From positions 20,979,050 to 21,043,049 of the forward strand of contig JAOANR010000003.1 of the NCBI GenBank assembly GCA_030278955.1: 64,000 nt of DNA, given 5' to 3'. Source of the DNA: Hygrophila difformis. Lineage: Eukaryota; Streptophyta; Magnoliopsida; Lamiales; Acanthaceae. A program made the translations under genes and the position numbers. Below the pieces are notes generated by a model. It saw only the letters and a program-made list of their open reading frames with translations, made no database searches and was not told where the DNA came from. How positions within the stretch are numbered: position 1 is the stretch's first letter; every line of letters begins with the position of its first letter. Below are positions 1-11,487 of the stretch, piece by piece.

Positions 1-1536
1 TAGCACTGCCCCACGCTTCTCTTTGCTATGACGCTTTGTCCAAGAAGATTTGACCCTTATACCAAATCCAAGCTCCTTGGCATAGCAGTTGTAATAGTTA
101 TACGCATCATCGTATGACTCAAACTCCATTCCTACAGCAGGCGGGAGATAAGACTTTCCCTGGATATAATCTCTTTGATTGTCCATCACTTCAGTGCCAG
201 AAACTGTATTAACAATTTCATTATCATTGATAGGAATTCGATCCATTTGATCACTGCTGCCCAGTATTTCAAGCACTCGCTCACCATTTCTCTCGACGTC
301 ATTGCTATCAAATTCAAAAACTGGTTCTCCACCATTCTCCAGGTCCACATTGTGAATCCCAAGCCTTTGCTCACCGTCATCCTCAAGATCAACTCTTTGA
401 ATTCCTAGCACTTGTTGAATAGCATTCTCAAACTCATTTCTTTTGACCTCAAGCAATTCGCTATCTTCATCTCCAAGGTCACTGGTTTCGATATCAAAGT
501 CATCCTCCCCATCATCATCCAGCAAGTCTTCACTATTTCCAGAACCTTCCTCTACCTGCATGCAAACGAATACATCAAAAATGAAAATGGAAGTAGAATC
601 AATCTAACAAGAACCGGGGACAAGCATTAGCAATCGCATTCACAAACAATATGCATGGTATTTTGATGCATTTTTAGGGTGTTTTCTTAATGACTTTAGT
701 GCGTGTAGGGAAATGAGCAATGATGAAATACAACATTATAAGAGAGAAAGTTATAGTGGAAATTTGAAAAACTAGAGGCCCAAAGAGAAATGCACAACTT
801 ATGGAGAAGCATGGAACCAAATTATGGTGCAAGGCTGCATACAAACACCCCTATTATGTTTCCTAAGTATTAAGATCAAACCATCAATATATAGAAGTTT
901 TGCTGCCAAGTCTGTAATCTGAAAATTTTTCACTGCACAGAAACTAATTCTGTTCGAAATTACAATTTTCTAGCAAACTAAATACATTTCCATCCAACGC
1001 AAGTTCACCATTCACCAAGAATAAATTTTCAGACTCCTTCCACACAAAGTAGCAAATGCAGAGAAACATCACTGGTAAAAGCAAAACGCCAGCTTTACCA
1101 CTTCAACAAAACAAATACTCCTATAATTAACTGATGCATAAATATCTAATCCAGCTAAGGTTTTAATCTTCAAGGATGCCAAAAGCGCATTAAACGGGAA
1201 AAAAAATTGACTAAAACTCATGATTCAATACTCATCTCGCTAGAAATTCAGCATGTTCGCCATGCTTGCCATGCTTGTTTTCAACTGATATCTCAATAAA
1301 TAGAATCTTCGAACCAAATTCACTTATGATTACTGAAATTCCTCGAAATGATAACAAAATTAAATATGGCCATAACATGTGGATTGTGAGGGAGCGGTGA
1401 TAGCGTCATCCAGTGGTGAACAAATTTCATCTAACAGCATCAACAACGAAAGTCGAAAAGTTCTTACCGTAATCTCGATGCCGGAACTAGGCGACAAACC
1501 CTCGTCGGCGGGGGAGAATACGCCGTCGTCGGCCAT
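1..1536 (-). CDS. FAR1-related sequence protein (FRS6/FRS8-like), 5' part, cut by window edge
   Basis: Two exons are visible on the minus strand: 1536-1468 (start codon, 23 codons, ending in a GTAAGA donor) and 555-1 (preceded by TGCAG, open for 185 codons to the edge). The intron is 912 bp. The product starts [13 protein letters not shown], has a long acidic stretch, then the beginning of a FAR1 DNA-binding domain ([18 protein letters not shown], then a basic W-T-K-R segment). In this family the domain is a WRKY-GCM1-like zinc finger derived from Mutator-type transposases; members are nuclear and act in light and flowering responses. The rest (zinc ligands, MULE transposase core, SWIM finger) lies outside the window. 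The match to FRS6/FRS8 rather than FHY3 rests on the [15 protein letters not shown] segment and is inferred from memory of the family. Confidence 0.85.
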
Positions 1537-3258
1537 CTATTCAGGAGAGGTTTGACGCAGTGTTGCGTCAAAGTCTGAGAGGTTAGCATTTTACCCTAGC
1601 TCAATTCTGCTTTTATTACTTTGCAATCCTTGTATTTCTTGTAATTTTCAATTCACGCCATTAAATGTCGAGGCTTATCTGTTTGGGAGTTAAACAAATT
1701 GCATAGCAGAATTAAACAGCAGATTTGATTAGCATAAATGAAAGATAGATTTGACTAGCAGATAGTAATAGCATATTTTTTTTTGTAAACAGTGACACCC
1801 ATGTGTCGTTAAAGGTATGTGAGAGCTCAAACCACACAAATTACAAAGGAGATAAAGGGGAGAGATATGGGGCAGGTTGGGGATCGAACCCCAACCTAAG
1901 GATAGAACGAATATCGAAATTTTGAATAATTTCAAATTGAATTATGAATCGAACAAAAAATATTTAATTCATTTACAACCCTAGTTTAAATGAGAAGTTT
2001 TTATTAATTTTTTATTACTTTCATCTACCATCAATTTTTTTTCTTTGTTTTCTCCTAATGAATAAAAAGAAGGTAAGAAGGTTATTTTTCCTTTAATAAA
2101 TATAAAAATAGGACACTTATTTTAGAACAATCCAAAATACAATAAAATAAAAATTGGACAATTAATAAAAATAGAGAGAGTATAATATAATACAAAATAT
2201 TTTGAGATCTGCATAATAAATTTAATTTTATTAATATGTTCGGAAATATCTAAAACCATATATTATGTGCTTAAGAGAAAAAAAATTAAGGATTAAGTAT
2301 TATATAGCTCGGATCTTACTCGATTCATGGTTCTGATCCGAATTTATTGTCATCTTTATCAAGACTAGAAAACTAGGATGTTATCTTTGAAGCTGCTTGA
2401 AGAAAAACACCAAATAGTGCAATTTTTTTTTTAAAAAAAGAAAAGAAAAGAAAAGAAAAGATAATGGAGGGAGTATTTGTTATGTAAAATAAGATAGATT
2501 ATCAATATGTTGACTAATCTGCTTCAGAGGTGAGCAAATTATTTTGCTTTTGGAGAGACAGTCCTTCCATACTCACTAGATTATGAAGAGATTGATTTTG
2601 AGCCAAATATGACCTAGAAATACTCAGTACATAGCCAAAAAAGTTGAACAAATTGAATTTGAGTAGACTGGAACCAATCTGCTCATCAAATCTAGTAGCT
2701 ACCAAATGTTTTTAAAGCCAATGGACTCCCAAGCATCCCCATTCTATCCATCCCCCAAAATACAATCATCTAGTAATTTTGGCATTCCACTTTACAAGCA
2801 GGCGTCCGTTATATACACCCACACAATTCCTTCAAACAAAATTATGGGCACACAAGGGAAAAAAAGGTAAAAATACATCATGTTAGGGCACCTAACTTTT
2901 TTATACCCAATTTACCCTCTTTCAACAAAAATATTAATATCATTCAAAGTTGAAGGCACTTGTATTTGGGGCACCCAATGAACTAAATACCTAAACCTAA
3001 CACACACTATACCAAAACACACATACACACCCGACCGCAAGAGAGAAAGAAAAGACACCCGAAAATAAAAGATAGACCGAGAGACACCGAGACCGACCGG
3101 TGACCACCGAGCATTGTAAAACCGAGACCACCGAGATGCAAAGGACACGCGGTGGGGCCACTGGCGGCGGCGATGGCGGCGGGCGTGGTGGAGGAGGTAG
3201 GGTTTAGATTTTTGTTGCTGTTTCAAGCTTTTTTTTGGCATTTGTGTTTATTTGAACA
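1537..3258. other. Intergenic upstream of the FRS gene
   Basis: No convincing coding region. It contains a SINE (separate entry), an AAAAG-type short repeat near 2440-2460, and a GC-rich patch at 3130-3210 whose plus-strand reading (alanine/glycine-rich, starting at 3152) looks like the start of a gene but is cut within 60 bases by a Stowaway element. The 150 bases left of 1536 should hold the FRS promoter; no clear TATA box was recognised. Confidence 0.5.
1775..1905 (-). mobile_element. tRNA-derived SINE, 5'-truncated
   Basis: Read on the minus strand it has a Pol III B box (GGTTCGATCCCC, at about 1880-1890), a pyrimidine-rich body containing CCTTTGTAATT, and an A-rich tail (the T run at 1776-1785 on the plus strand). 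The A box is not recognisable. The CTTTGTAATT body motif is shared with the intact SINE at 41152, so both probably belong to one family. Confidence 0.6.
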
Positions 3259-3260
3259 TA

Positions 3261-3511
3261 CTACCTCCGTCTCGGTGTTTTTGTTACGGATGGTTTTTAG
3301 CACTATTCACTGTTTAACTTTGATTCAAATTTTTATTATAGTTATGTACAAAAAAATATAGTCAAGTGAGATCTTGTTATATTCGTCTAATCTTGTAGAT
3401 ATCAACTTTTTATAATTTTTCATTGTACACAATTTAAGTTATTAATCGTAAAAAATGTGTATCGGCATACGCGATGGGTGGGCCGTAACAAAAATAATGA
3501 GACGGGGGAAG
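3261..3511. mobile_element. Stowaway-type MITE, copy 1
   Basis: Ends CTACCTCCGTCTC and, inverted, GAGACGGGGGAAG, flanked by TA on both sides (3259-3260, 3512-3513). The interior carries CAAGTGAGATCTTGTTA and AACTTTGATTCAAATTTTTATTATAG, which recur in the other copies. It is non-coding, 251 bp, and would be mobilised in trans by a Tc1/mariner transposase. Confidence 0.85.
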
Positions 3512-3734
3512 TATAATCAATTATATGCAATATGTATGCAATGTTTGATTTGTATTGAATTTGTATTGGGTGGTAGGCATTTTTTTTTCGAGCTTTTCTT
3601 CCATGCTGTCGCGGTTCTTCTTCTTCGATACCACAATTTTTTTTTTGTTGTTCGATATTTTCTATTCGATGTTGGATGATGGATATATTAGATTTGTGAT
3701 GTTGGATATGATCTATTTTTTTTAAAAAAAAAAA

Positions 3735-3985
3735 TTGTGGTTCCTGCAAACGGCCATGGCCGTATATGGCCGTGTAGCACCAAACGACAACTTGTGGCCA
3801 TTGGGTGTATGGGAGGAACGTCCAACACTAGACGTTCCATTTTTTTTCTCCTCCAGTACACGACCATGGATGTCCATGGCCGTGTTGATGCAAACGTCCA
3901 CTGGACGTGACGTTTGCAAAATTGCTCGAACGGCCAGCACTGGCCGTTCATGTTTTATACTAACTAGCCATCCATGGCTGGCCAT
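3735..3985. repeat. Cluster of short palindromes rich in GGCC
   Basis: Within 250 bp there are several self-complementary words: CGGCCATGGCCG, CCATGGATGTCCATGG, ACGTCCACTGGACGT and the 22-mer at 3928-3949 (GAACGGCCA, four-base spacer, TGGCCGTTC). Both strands are open for about 87 codons as a side effect. The same 22-mer type recurs at 5840-5861 and 5923-5944, on the far side of the plant-mobile-domain relic, so the two palindrome blocks flank it. Confidence 0.6.
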
Positions 3986-4081
3986 TGTTGTTTATTTTTT
4001 ATTTAATTTTTTTATGTTTTCTGTTTGTGTTATGCAATTTTCTTCTATTATGCACTGGCCAATAAATGATTTTTAATCTGT

Positions 4082-5398
4082 TTGTGTCACAGACGGCCTC
4101 ATACAGATGACAGCATCGGGGTTGCAATAGACGAGGATAGCGGGCGGATTATGGCTATCGTAGAGCCACCTCCACATCCCGAGTCTTTCGCACCACCACC
4201 ATCCCTGCCACAGATGTCCAAGTCGGGCAGCGACTCCAGCTCGAATGAAGATGATATTCTAGAGCTATTTCCCACGTGGGAATCACACATTGGATGTGTG
4301 ATACTAAACGGTTAGGAGAGACAGCCCATGAGGATTCATAGCCACGTGAAGAAATTCAATGATTGGGACTTTACACCAGATATCCACACCATGGGCTGGA
4401 GGCGGTATATGATGGGGACTGGCTTTCTCAATATTCAATATTCGACGGGTCGCCTACTTGCACCCGAACAAGACCCTCGTTCAAGCTTTCATCGAGCGTT
4501 GGCGTGTTAAGAACAACACCTTCCATATGCCTTTCGGGGAGATGTCTATCACCCTGGATGATGTTTACTGCTTGATAGGACTAGTAGTTGCCGACGATGT
4601 CGTGGCACTGCGTGAGAGGTCCGAAAGGATATCTGCGATGGATGTTGCTGGGTTTTTTTGGATTCCACTACAGGTTGCAGTGGAAGAGATGGGTGGCCCA
4701 TATGGGGTGTATTTGAGCATGAACTGGCTACTGCAATACTTTAAGAACAATCAAACGTCCCAGGATCCTGATGTGGTATTGGGTTGTGCCCGAGCATACA
4801 TCATGTATACTTTTTGCACTGTATTATTCCCTGACAAGAGTGGGAATACAATGCAACTTTATTGGATGGATTACTTGTGCGATATGGCGCGATTCAGAAG
4901 GCATGTGTGGGGTACAACTGTACTAGCATATCTTTACAATCATTTGGGTTCAGTATGTCTGGCAGCCATTAAACAGTTGGTTCAGTGGATTCACCACACT
5001 GCTTGTGGTACCAATTTCAAATATATAGTAATATTTCATGTTCATACACCACCGTCTGTTGAATAGTAAAGAATTTTATTGCTTGTCGTGGCAGGCATGG
5101 ATATACGAGCACTTTTCGACGCTCTCACGCCCTCCACAAAATCATGAGTTCGAGTCGCAGAGCCCATTGGCTGTGCGTTGGTATAATGTCGGACACTAGG
5201 GACCCACCATCCCTCGGATACAGGCTATGCGGGCACACATTGATCGGTTGACTGCGGGCGAGGTATGAAAATTTGATTCATTCGTTATATTATATATCAT
5301 ATTGGTTGTATCCTTAAATCAATGTTCTTTATTCAGGTTATATGGAAGCCGTACCACCGAGTTAGGGAGTTTTATCCCCGGCCTGATATTGCCTTCTT
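4082..5398 (+). pseudogene. Plant mobile domain (PMD) gene relic
   Basis: The core at 4458-4975 reads as a plant mobile domain: an ERWR...NTFHMPFGEMSITLDDV segment, then LIGL, a MGGPYGVYLSMNWLL stretch and YLCDMARFRRHVWGTTVLAYLYNHLG. After a likely intron (donor at 4976, acceptor CAG before 5095) the domain continues AWIYEHFSTLSRPP to about 5261, then after a second intron VIWKPYHRVREFYPRPDI from 5338. Defects: the N-terminal part is spread over three frames (4082-4510) and a TAG interrupts the second exon near 5199. PMD proteins of the MAIL1/phosphatase-7-long-form type are related to transposon-borne genes; this copy is probably a transposon cargo and not functional. Confidence 0.7.
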
Positions 5399-5704
5399 AA
5401 TTGATTTTTGGGTGCCTATGTTCCTCTTTTTAATTGATTTTTCACTATCATCACCACTCTTCACTTCATCAACCGAAGGGTCGAATATATTCTTCTTTGC
5501 TTTATGCGTCTGATACTCGCCGCCTTGTTCGCACCCTATGAAAACCCGACCCTTTTTCGTTGTCATTGCAATATCCGACCTCTTAACAACTATCATTTGA
5601 TGGTCGGTTGCAATTTCCAGAACCCGTTGAACCAAACTCTCCATACTGTTAAACTCCTCGTGTGTGGTAAATAGGTCCGAGTAGTCAATGATTATAACAT
5701 CCAA
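5372..5704 (-). pseudogene. FAR1/MULE-transposase-like N-terminal fragment
   Basis: A 110-codon minus-strand reading contains VVKRSDIAMTTKKGRVFIGCEQGGEY followed by a lysine-rich segment. This is the start of the FAR1-type DNA-binding domain found in FRS5-like proteins and Mutator-like transposases (family pattern: KRSD...R..GCERGGKY). No transposase core follows. Its last codons overlap the end of the PMD relic, which runs in the opposite direction, so the two fragments abut tail to tail and look like pieces brought together inside one mobile element. Confidence 0.5.
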
Positions 5705-5837
5705 GTTCAGTTCATTATTATCGCGGGCAAGACTCTCTTTATTTGATGATATGCGATTATGCTACATAGAGACACATGATTGGAAATCAGCAAAAACAGT
5801 ATGCAAATTTAAACAGAATGAAAAAAGAAAAAAAAAA

Positions 5838-5946
5838 GTGAACGGCCACAGCTGGTCGTTCGGTAAGAATTAGGATCGGGGTGCAAAAATTAGGATCAGC
5901 CACGCGGATCCTAATTATTGCCGAACGGCCAGCTGTGGCCGTTCAC
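5838..5946. repeat. Inverted repeat with embedded palindromes
   Basis: Left arm 5838-5863 and right arm 5921-5946 are complementary over 26 bases with one mismatch; inside them AATTAGGATC (5868-5877) pairs with GATCCTAATT (near 5907-5916). Each arm is itself nearly palindromic (GAACGGCCA, spacer, TGGCCGTTC). The structure is a hairpin of about 110 bases directly after the FAR1-like fragment. Confidence 0.8.
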
Positions 5947-7129
5947 TATAAAAAAAAAATAAAAAATCGGATAGAATGGCTAAACCCTAAATCCGTTTGG
6001 AAACTAAAATTAAAAGAGTTGCAAAAAATAATAAACTACAATAAAATTTCACATGTTCTACTACTTGTTGATCTTGGTATAGATGATCGTATTCTTCTTC
6101 ATTATCCATTACAACTAAAATTGTGAAAGATGGAGGAAATGAGGAAAATGTACGTGGCCGGAGGAAGAAAATGTAAGTGGTGGAGGGAGGATGAAGTAGG
6201 TTTAAATTGTTGGGTGCACAATCTTTGTAATACCAATTGTTTGAACCAAGGTTGTTAAAATCGAGATTTTATATGCGATCATTTTTTTTCTTTGTAAGAT
6301 CGGAATCGTAGGATCGAATCAGGATCCTAAGATCTTATAAAATTGCAATAATGGATAAACTCAATTATACGTACTAACAATAGCATTAATTCGTGTGTTT
6401 ATGAATCTTGCAAGTTAACTAAACCCATATTATTTTTATGGGTAAGGTTAGCATGTTGAATGGGACTAATTCAGTAGGCACTGAACTTGCTAGTGTGAAG
6501 ATGAGTATGTGCTAATCATTGGAGGGGCTACAAACATTCCATTTATGTGCATTCCGTGAATATGGTACTGGGATATTCTGTTTCCTTCATTTGTAACCGG
6601 TGGAATGGAATGATTCCATGCTTCCATAATATTACAAATCATCATTATTGAATGTTCTAAACTTAGTGTGTCCCCACGATTAAAAAAAAAAAACCTAAAT
6701 GAGAAAAAAAAAAAACCAAATCGGAAATCACTATTGGCGTCCGTTCCTAAAGTTGGAAAATTTGTTGCTGTTCACAGAAATTGCGACATACCACTTCATC
6801 ACATAAATTATTTCGGCTTGAATCTAGACCCTAATGAGCACGAATGAGTCATGGTTGGAGAACGATGGGATGGATGTGGTGGGTTCGGATACTGAAAACA
6901 ATAATGGTAGGTTTGGATAATGAAGACAATAAAGTTGACACCTACCCTCAAGGTACTGCATACTTATGGTGTGCCACTCTCATTATAGTAAATCCTAAAT
7001 GATAAGAGACTAGATCGGAATCCACGCCCCCGGTCATTGTTTCCAGCACGAGTTGTGGTATTATTCATAATTGGATTAAATTCTTTTTTAGCTCTTACAT
7101 GATGGTGTTCATAGAATGGAAATAATATA

Positions 7130-7388
7130 CTACCTCCGCCTCAGAATGATTTTTACAAACCCAACTTTCACGTAGTCCAATGCACACTTTAAATCATTAA
7201 TAACTCAAGTTCGGTACAATTAAAAATTCTAAAGTTCGATATATAAAAACTACACGACAAGATGAATCTAACAAGATCTCACTTGATTATATTTTAACTT
7301 GTATAACTATGATAAAACTTTAAGTGAAATTCTGTACGTGAATAGTAGCACAAAATCAAACGTCAAGATCATTACGAGATGGAGGAAG
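7130..7388. mobile_element. Stowaway-type MITE, copy 2
   Basis: Ends CTACCTCCGCCTC and, inverted, GAGATGGAGGAAG, with TA on both sides. The interior shares AACAAGATCTCACTTGA and the ATAACTATGATAAAACTTTAAG segment with the other copies. 259 bp, non-coding. Confidence 0.85.
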
Positions 7389-7719
7389 TAGACACTGAAT
7401 TTTATATACTATTAGTTTAAATCACCACATGTAATTGAGCAATTGAATATTATGAAAGGTTGGAACAGTAAGTTGTTTTTATATGTGAAACTAGTGATGG
7501 GGTGAGTGACAGTTACCTTCCGAACCAATATAATAATTTTGTTTATCAATGTACGAAACTCCATAAACAGAGAGAAATATAATAAATTTAAATTTTTTGG
7601 CGGAGAAAATAAATTTAAATTTGAGTGCTACAATTCTAATACTAAAGACATGAATAAATAAATTCATATTCATGTCCAAACCCAAAAAACACAATAGCCA
7701 ATATTCCAATGCTTCAATG

Positions 7720-9243
7720 ATCAGAGCCAAAACCAACTACATCATGTTTGTAGCATGAATAAATACCAAAAAATGATCACAGAACAATACAAAGTGGTAA
7801 AAACCCCCTCAAATAATCAAACCAACAGTAAAAATAAAAAATAAAAATGGGGCTTTCGATACCCGCATCCTGCATGGCGAGAGGCCTACATTCCGAACCG
7901 CATCCTCTTCCACCTGAAATATGTGGGCTCATTGAGCCCAGCTAGAACGTTGATGTTCTCAAGTCATAAGTTGTTGTGGAGCACAACTAGCATAATAAAC
8001 ATGCCACATAACGCATCCACAACTTTCAATTTTGACATCTCAATTAGCCAATCGGTAGGAACATGGCCTCGGAAGAACATGATGTAGAACATCATGAAAA
8101 TGCCACATGAATGGATGTCTGAATGGACAATGTTGAATCTAGAACCAATTTCGAAGTCCACAGAACCAAACCTGCACATTCATTTGACAAAACTATCACA
8201 CCATTCAATCAGGATCATCACATACTTGCATACCGAATGCAACTAAAACTTCGAATAAACGGACAACACGGATCAATATAGAAACCATCACAGCAATACC
8301 GAACATAAAAACATAGAAACCATCACAGACCAAAACCTGCACATTCATTTGACAAAACTATCACACCATCCAATTAACATCATCACATACTTGCATACCG
8401 AACACAACCAAAACTTCGAATAAACAATACCGAACATAAAACATAGAAAACATGCACATTCATTTGACAAAACTATCACACCATCCAATTAACATCATCA
8501 CATACTTGCATACCGAACACAACCAAAACTTCGAATAAATGGACATCACAGATCAACATAGAAACCATCACAACAATAAGGTAGCACTATCAGGGTAATC
8601 AGCTAAAACCAGCTCACAGAAATCATGGAACAAGCACAGATAGTACGACAAAACAACACATAAACGACAAACACAGTTACCCACGCTACTTCCGGGCTTA
8701 AGAATTGAGGGGATGTCGGCAACTCTCTACAAACCTCTCCCGCTTGGCCAAACGAAGCAAAAACCCCTTCAAAAGCCACATTTGCAAAAACTCATTCAAA
8801 ACCACCATATCTGCAAAAACCCATTGAAAAACCAACATATATGCAAAAAACACATTCCAAAATCAACAATAAAATCATCCAAACAACAAAATTGCCAAAT
8901 CGGTTGTGTGTGATACAATCCGGGCATAAAAGCTCTTCCATTACCCACAACCGATCACCGATAACCTGAAGCAACATAACCCCCTAAAAAATAACAATAG
9001 TCGAATTTTGAAAGGGAACCCTAACCTTTGAAAGAAGAAATCGCCGAGTAACTACAATGCGCAGTAGCACATCTTGGTGAGAATTCTGTTTGAAGCACAA
9101 AATGACCAGTGACAGCAATAATAGCACAAGAATGGGATAAGGGAGAGAAAATAGTGATGGCTGTAGGTGGTGGTGGTGGACGGTATGCCTGGGGATTGAA
9201 AATGAATGCAGACTAAAACTTGGGTTGGGATGGGGGAGTAATG
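7720..9243 (-). other. Degenerate transcription-unit-like segment, not recognised
   Basis: On the minus strand the right part (9243-8978) looks like a plant 5' leader: CT-rich, with the family-neutral phrase TTAGGGTTCCC, followed by short open readings from 8977 (61 codons) and 8179 (71 codons, ending ...VVDALCGMFIMLVVLHNNL). A last short reading near 7900 ends FRWKRMRFGM. None forms a continuous gene and I recognise no family. A three-copy tandem repeat sits in the middle. It may be a captured gene fragment inside the 6246-9740 element. Confidence 0.25.
8171..8575. repeat. Three-copy imperfect tandem repeat
   Basis: Units begin at 8171, 8336 and 8451 with CTGCACATTCATTTGACAAA (the third with ATGCACATT) and include ACTATCACACCATCCAATTA and ATACTTGCATACCGAA. 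The first unit is about 165 bp, the second about 115 bp because an internal piece is missing. Confidence 0.85.
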
Positions 9244-9849
9244 CACAATTACCTAAAATATCTTTATAATTATAGAAGACAAATAATTAGACAGACCATC
9301 CACCTTTAAATACACAATCTCATTAAACTCTCATTAATTAATAAAATAATACCTAAAATGTGTAACTAGCACATATTGTTAATAAACTTAGATATTCAGT
9401 TGGGACTGAATCAGCTCCTAAACCGGACCCTATTTTTTTTACACATCATACATAAGAAGTTTTCAAGTTCTTAAGTTTAAAATTAGAGAAAATAAGTTAC
9501 TTTGATCCTAAATCATAAAATCCTACAAAAATTTTGGCATTTAAAATGTTATAATCGTAAGATCGTAGAAGCGATTACGGGAGTATGATCGTAAAATCGT
9601 AACATTCTACGATCAAGATCGGGATCTTATCCAGATATTAATAATTTTAAAATCCTAAAAGGATCGGGATCGTTTTAGAGAGGTATGATCGTAAAATCGT
9701 AAGATTCTAAAATTAGAATCGAGATCTTAACAACTATGGTTTGGCCTAAATTTGTTAGTTGGGTGCCCCAATCCATCCAATCCACACCTCTTTGATGCCC
9801 ACATAACACAATATTAGGTTTAGTAAGGGTATTGTTGGCATTTCATATA

Positions 9850-10119
9850 CTATTTCCGTTCTTTTTTATTTGCTATGGACCCACCCAGCGCGCAGTCCAA
9901 TATATATTTTAACTCAAGTTCGGTACAAGTAGAAATTCTAAAAGTTTGATATTTAGAAACTACGCAACGAGACGAATTTAACATCATCTTACTTGGCTAT
10001 ACTTAACTTGGCTATACTTAACTTGTATAACTATGATAAAACTTAAAGTTAAAGTGCATATATAAATAGTAGCAAAATCACATATGGTGATTGGTGTAAA
10101 TAAAGGAAAACGGAGGAAG
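9850..10119. mobile_element. Stowaway-type MITE, copy 3
   Basis: Ends CTATTTCCGTTC and, inverted, AAAACGGAGGAAG, with TA on both sides. The interior starts TTTTTTATTTGCTATGGACC like copy 7 and shares ATAACTATGATAAAACTT. A local duplication of ACTTGGCTATACTTA lies near 9990-10025. 270 bp. Confidence 0.8.
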
Positions 10120-11487
10120 TATAAGTTGGGTGCCCCTATGCCGAGCCCGAATGATCGAATCTCGACAATATTGCAATATTCGGATTCAAGCAAGAAAAGA
10201 GAATGGAGGCGGAGAGGTGTTGATGATGAAAATGGTGGGAAAACACAAATTAAAAGGATAACCAAACCTAGGATGAAGGAGACCCGGATTCGCTTATGGG
10301 ATTAGACCTAACTAACCAGAAAAGACCCCTTCCAAGTGCATCATCCATGATTCCATTGAAGCGGTTTGAATCTTCAAGGGTGTGTGGTTCCAAGATGGAA
10401 GTGTTCACAAAATGTTTCAGAGTAAATGATACTCTCAAAATGACTGATAAAATATAGAGATATTTTACAAAAATGATCAAAGTGAGTAACATTTTTAAGG
10501 GATCCCATACATATAGGGAGAGCCCATTCAACAAGCAAAATAAAGAAATTAAACAACCCTAGGATAGTCCTCAACAATCGGGAAACAAAAGAAACACAAA
10601 AATTGAAGTGCCCGTCGTGAAACTGGTCTCACGTCGTGAACCTTGCTTCGCGACGTGGAGGGGAGTCTTGCGACGGGAGAGCTAGCTGGTCAGTAGTGCG
10701 GGCAGTCGTATCCAAGGTGTACGTCGCGAGCCTCAGTCTCGCGACGTGGAGGGTCTTGCGACGGAGGTCTTGTGACGGAGGGTTTGAGGCTTCGTCGTGA
10801 GTCTTGCCTTGCGACGTGTCTTCGGCTTACGGTAGGATCTTGGTCTTGCGATGGGAATACTAAGAATTGAAGGATCCTGTTCACTATTGGGGCCTACTTC
10901 TCCGATCACTGTTCCGGCATTGACTCCGTTGACCAGTGACTTTTCTGGCGAAGTTCCGGGTAGATTCCGACAAACTTTCCGGCGACGACGACGGCGACGA
11001 CGATGGTGGGGCCCTCCTTTTTGACCTCTTCATGCTAATTTGATCCGTAATTGCATCTGGAGGTCATCCTTTTTCAGTTTCAGTTCGATGAAGTGGGACC
11101 CAAAATAATGGGTCCAGGCTCCTTCCGGTATTCTTCAATCTAGATCAGCAACTGCATCTTTTGGGTTTCTTTGGGTTCTGTTTTATCTGTTTCTTGCAAT
11201 AGAAAATGATATACGTAATCAATGAATTTCTTAATGCATTGTCTGGATACCGGCCCCTCCGGAAGTCCATTCCACCCTAAGATTATATGTTTGTGTATAT
11301 AAACAAAGAATCCATATGGTCGTACAAACAAAGATTCTTGCCATTGAAGGGTAATATGGTCTTTTGAGCAATATATGTAAGAACGGAAGAGATTCGATAT
11401 TCAGTAATCAGTAGTTAGTGGTGGTCGTTACAATTCGAACTCCCTCCACTCGCTGATACTTTCGCCACCGACCTCGCCGCCGTTTCG
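10120..11487. other. Intergenic upstream of the hydrolase, with an LTR-like GTCGCGA-rich patch
   Basis: No gene was recognised. Between about 10600 and 10860 the sequence repeats CGTCGCGA/GCGACGTGGAGGG-type words, as sometimes seen in LTRs of plant copia-like elements, but there is no primer-binding site, polypurine tract or coding remnant, so this is only a suggestion. The last 150 bases should hold the hydrolase promoter and leader; TATAAACAAAG at about 11299-11309 is a possible TATA element. Confidence 0.35.

Larger units (their letters stand above)
6246..9740. mobile_element. Candidate TIR element with GATCGTA-rich ends, holding later insertions
   Basis: The left end (ACCAAGGTTGTTAAAATC, about 6245) and the inverse of the right end (ACCATAGTTGTTAAGATC, to about 9740) match closely. 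Just inside both ends are iterated motifs such as GATCGTA, TTACGATTTT and GATCCTA. Iterated subterminal motifs are typical of hAT-like elements. No transposase was seen, and no clean target duplication was found, so exact ends are uncertain. The interior contains a Stowaway copy, an imperfect tandem repeat and a degenerate minus-strand unit. Confidence 0.4.

Noticed and set aside
3720..3985. Overlapping 87-codon minus-strand and 113-codon plus-strand readings
   Set aside because: They arise from the palindrome-rich GGCC cluster, which keeps both strands open.
8171..8575. CRISPR-like array
   Set aside because: The repeats are long, few, directly adjacent and imperfect, in a plant genome; it is an ordinary tandem repeat.
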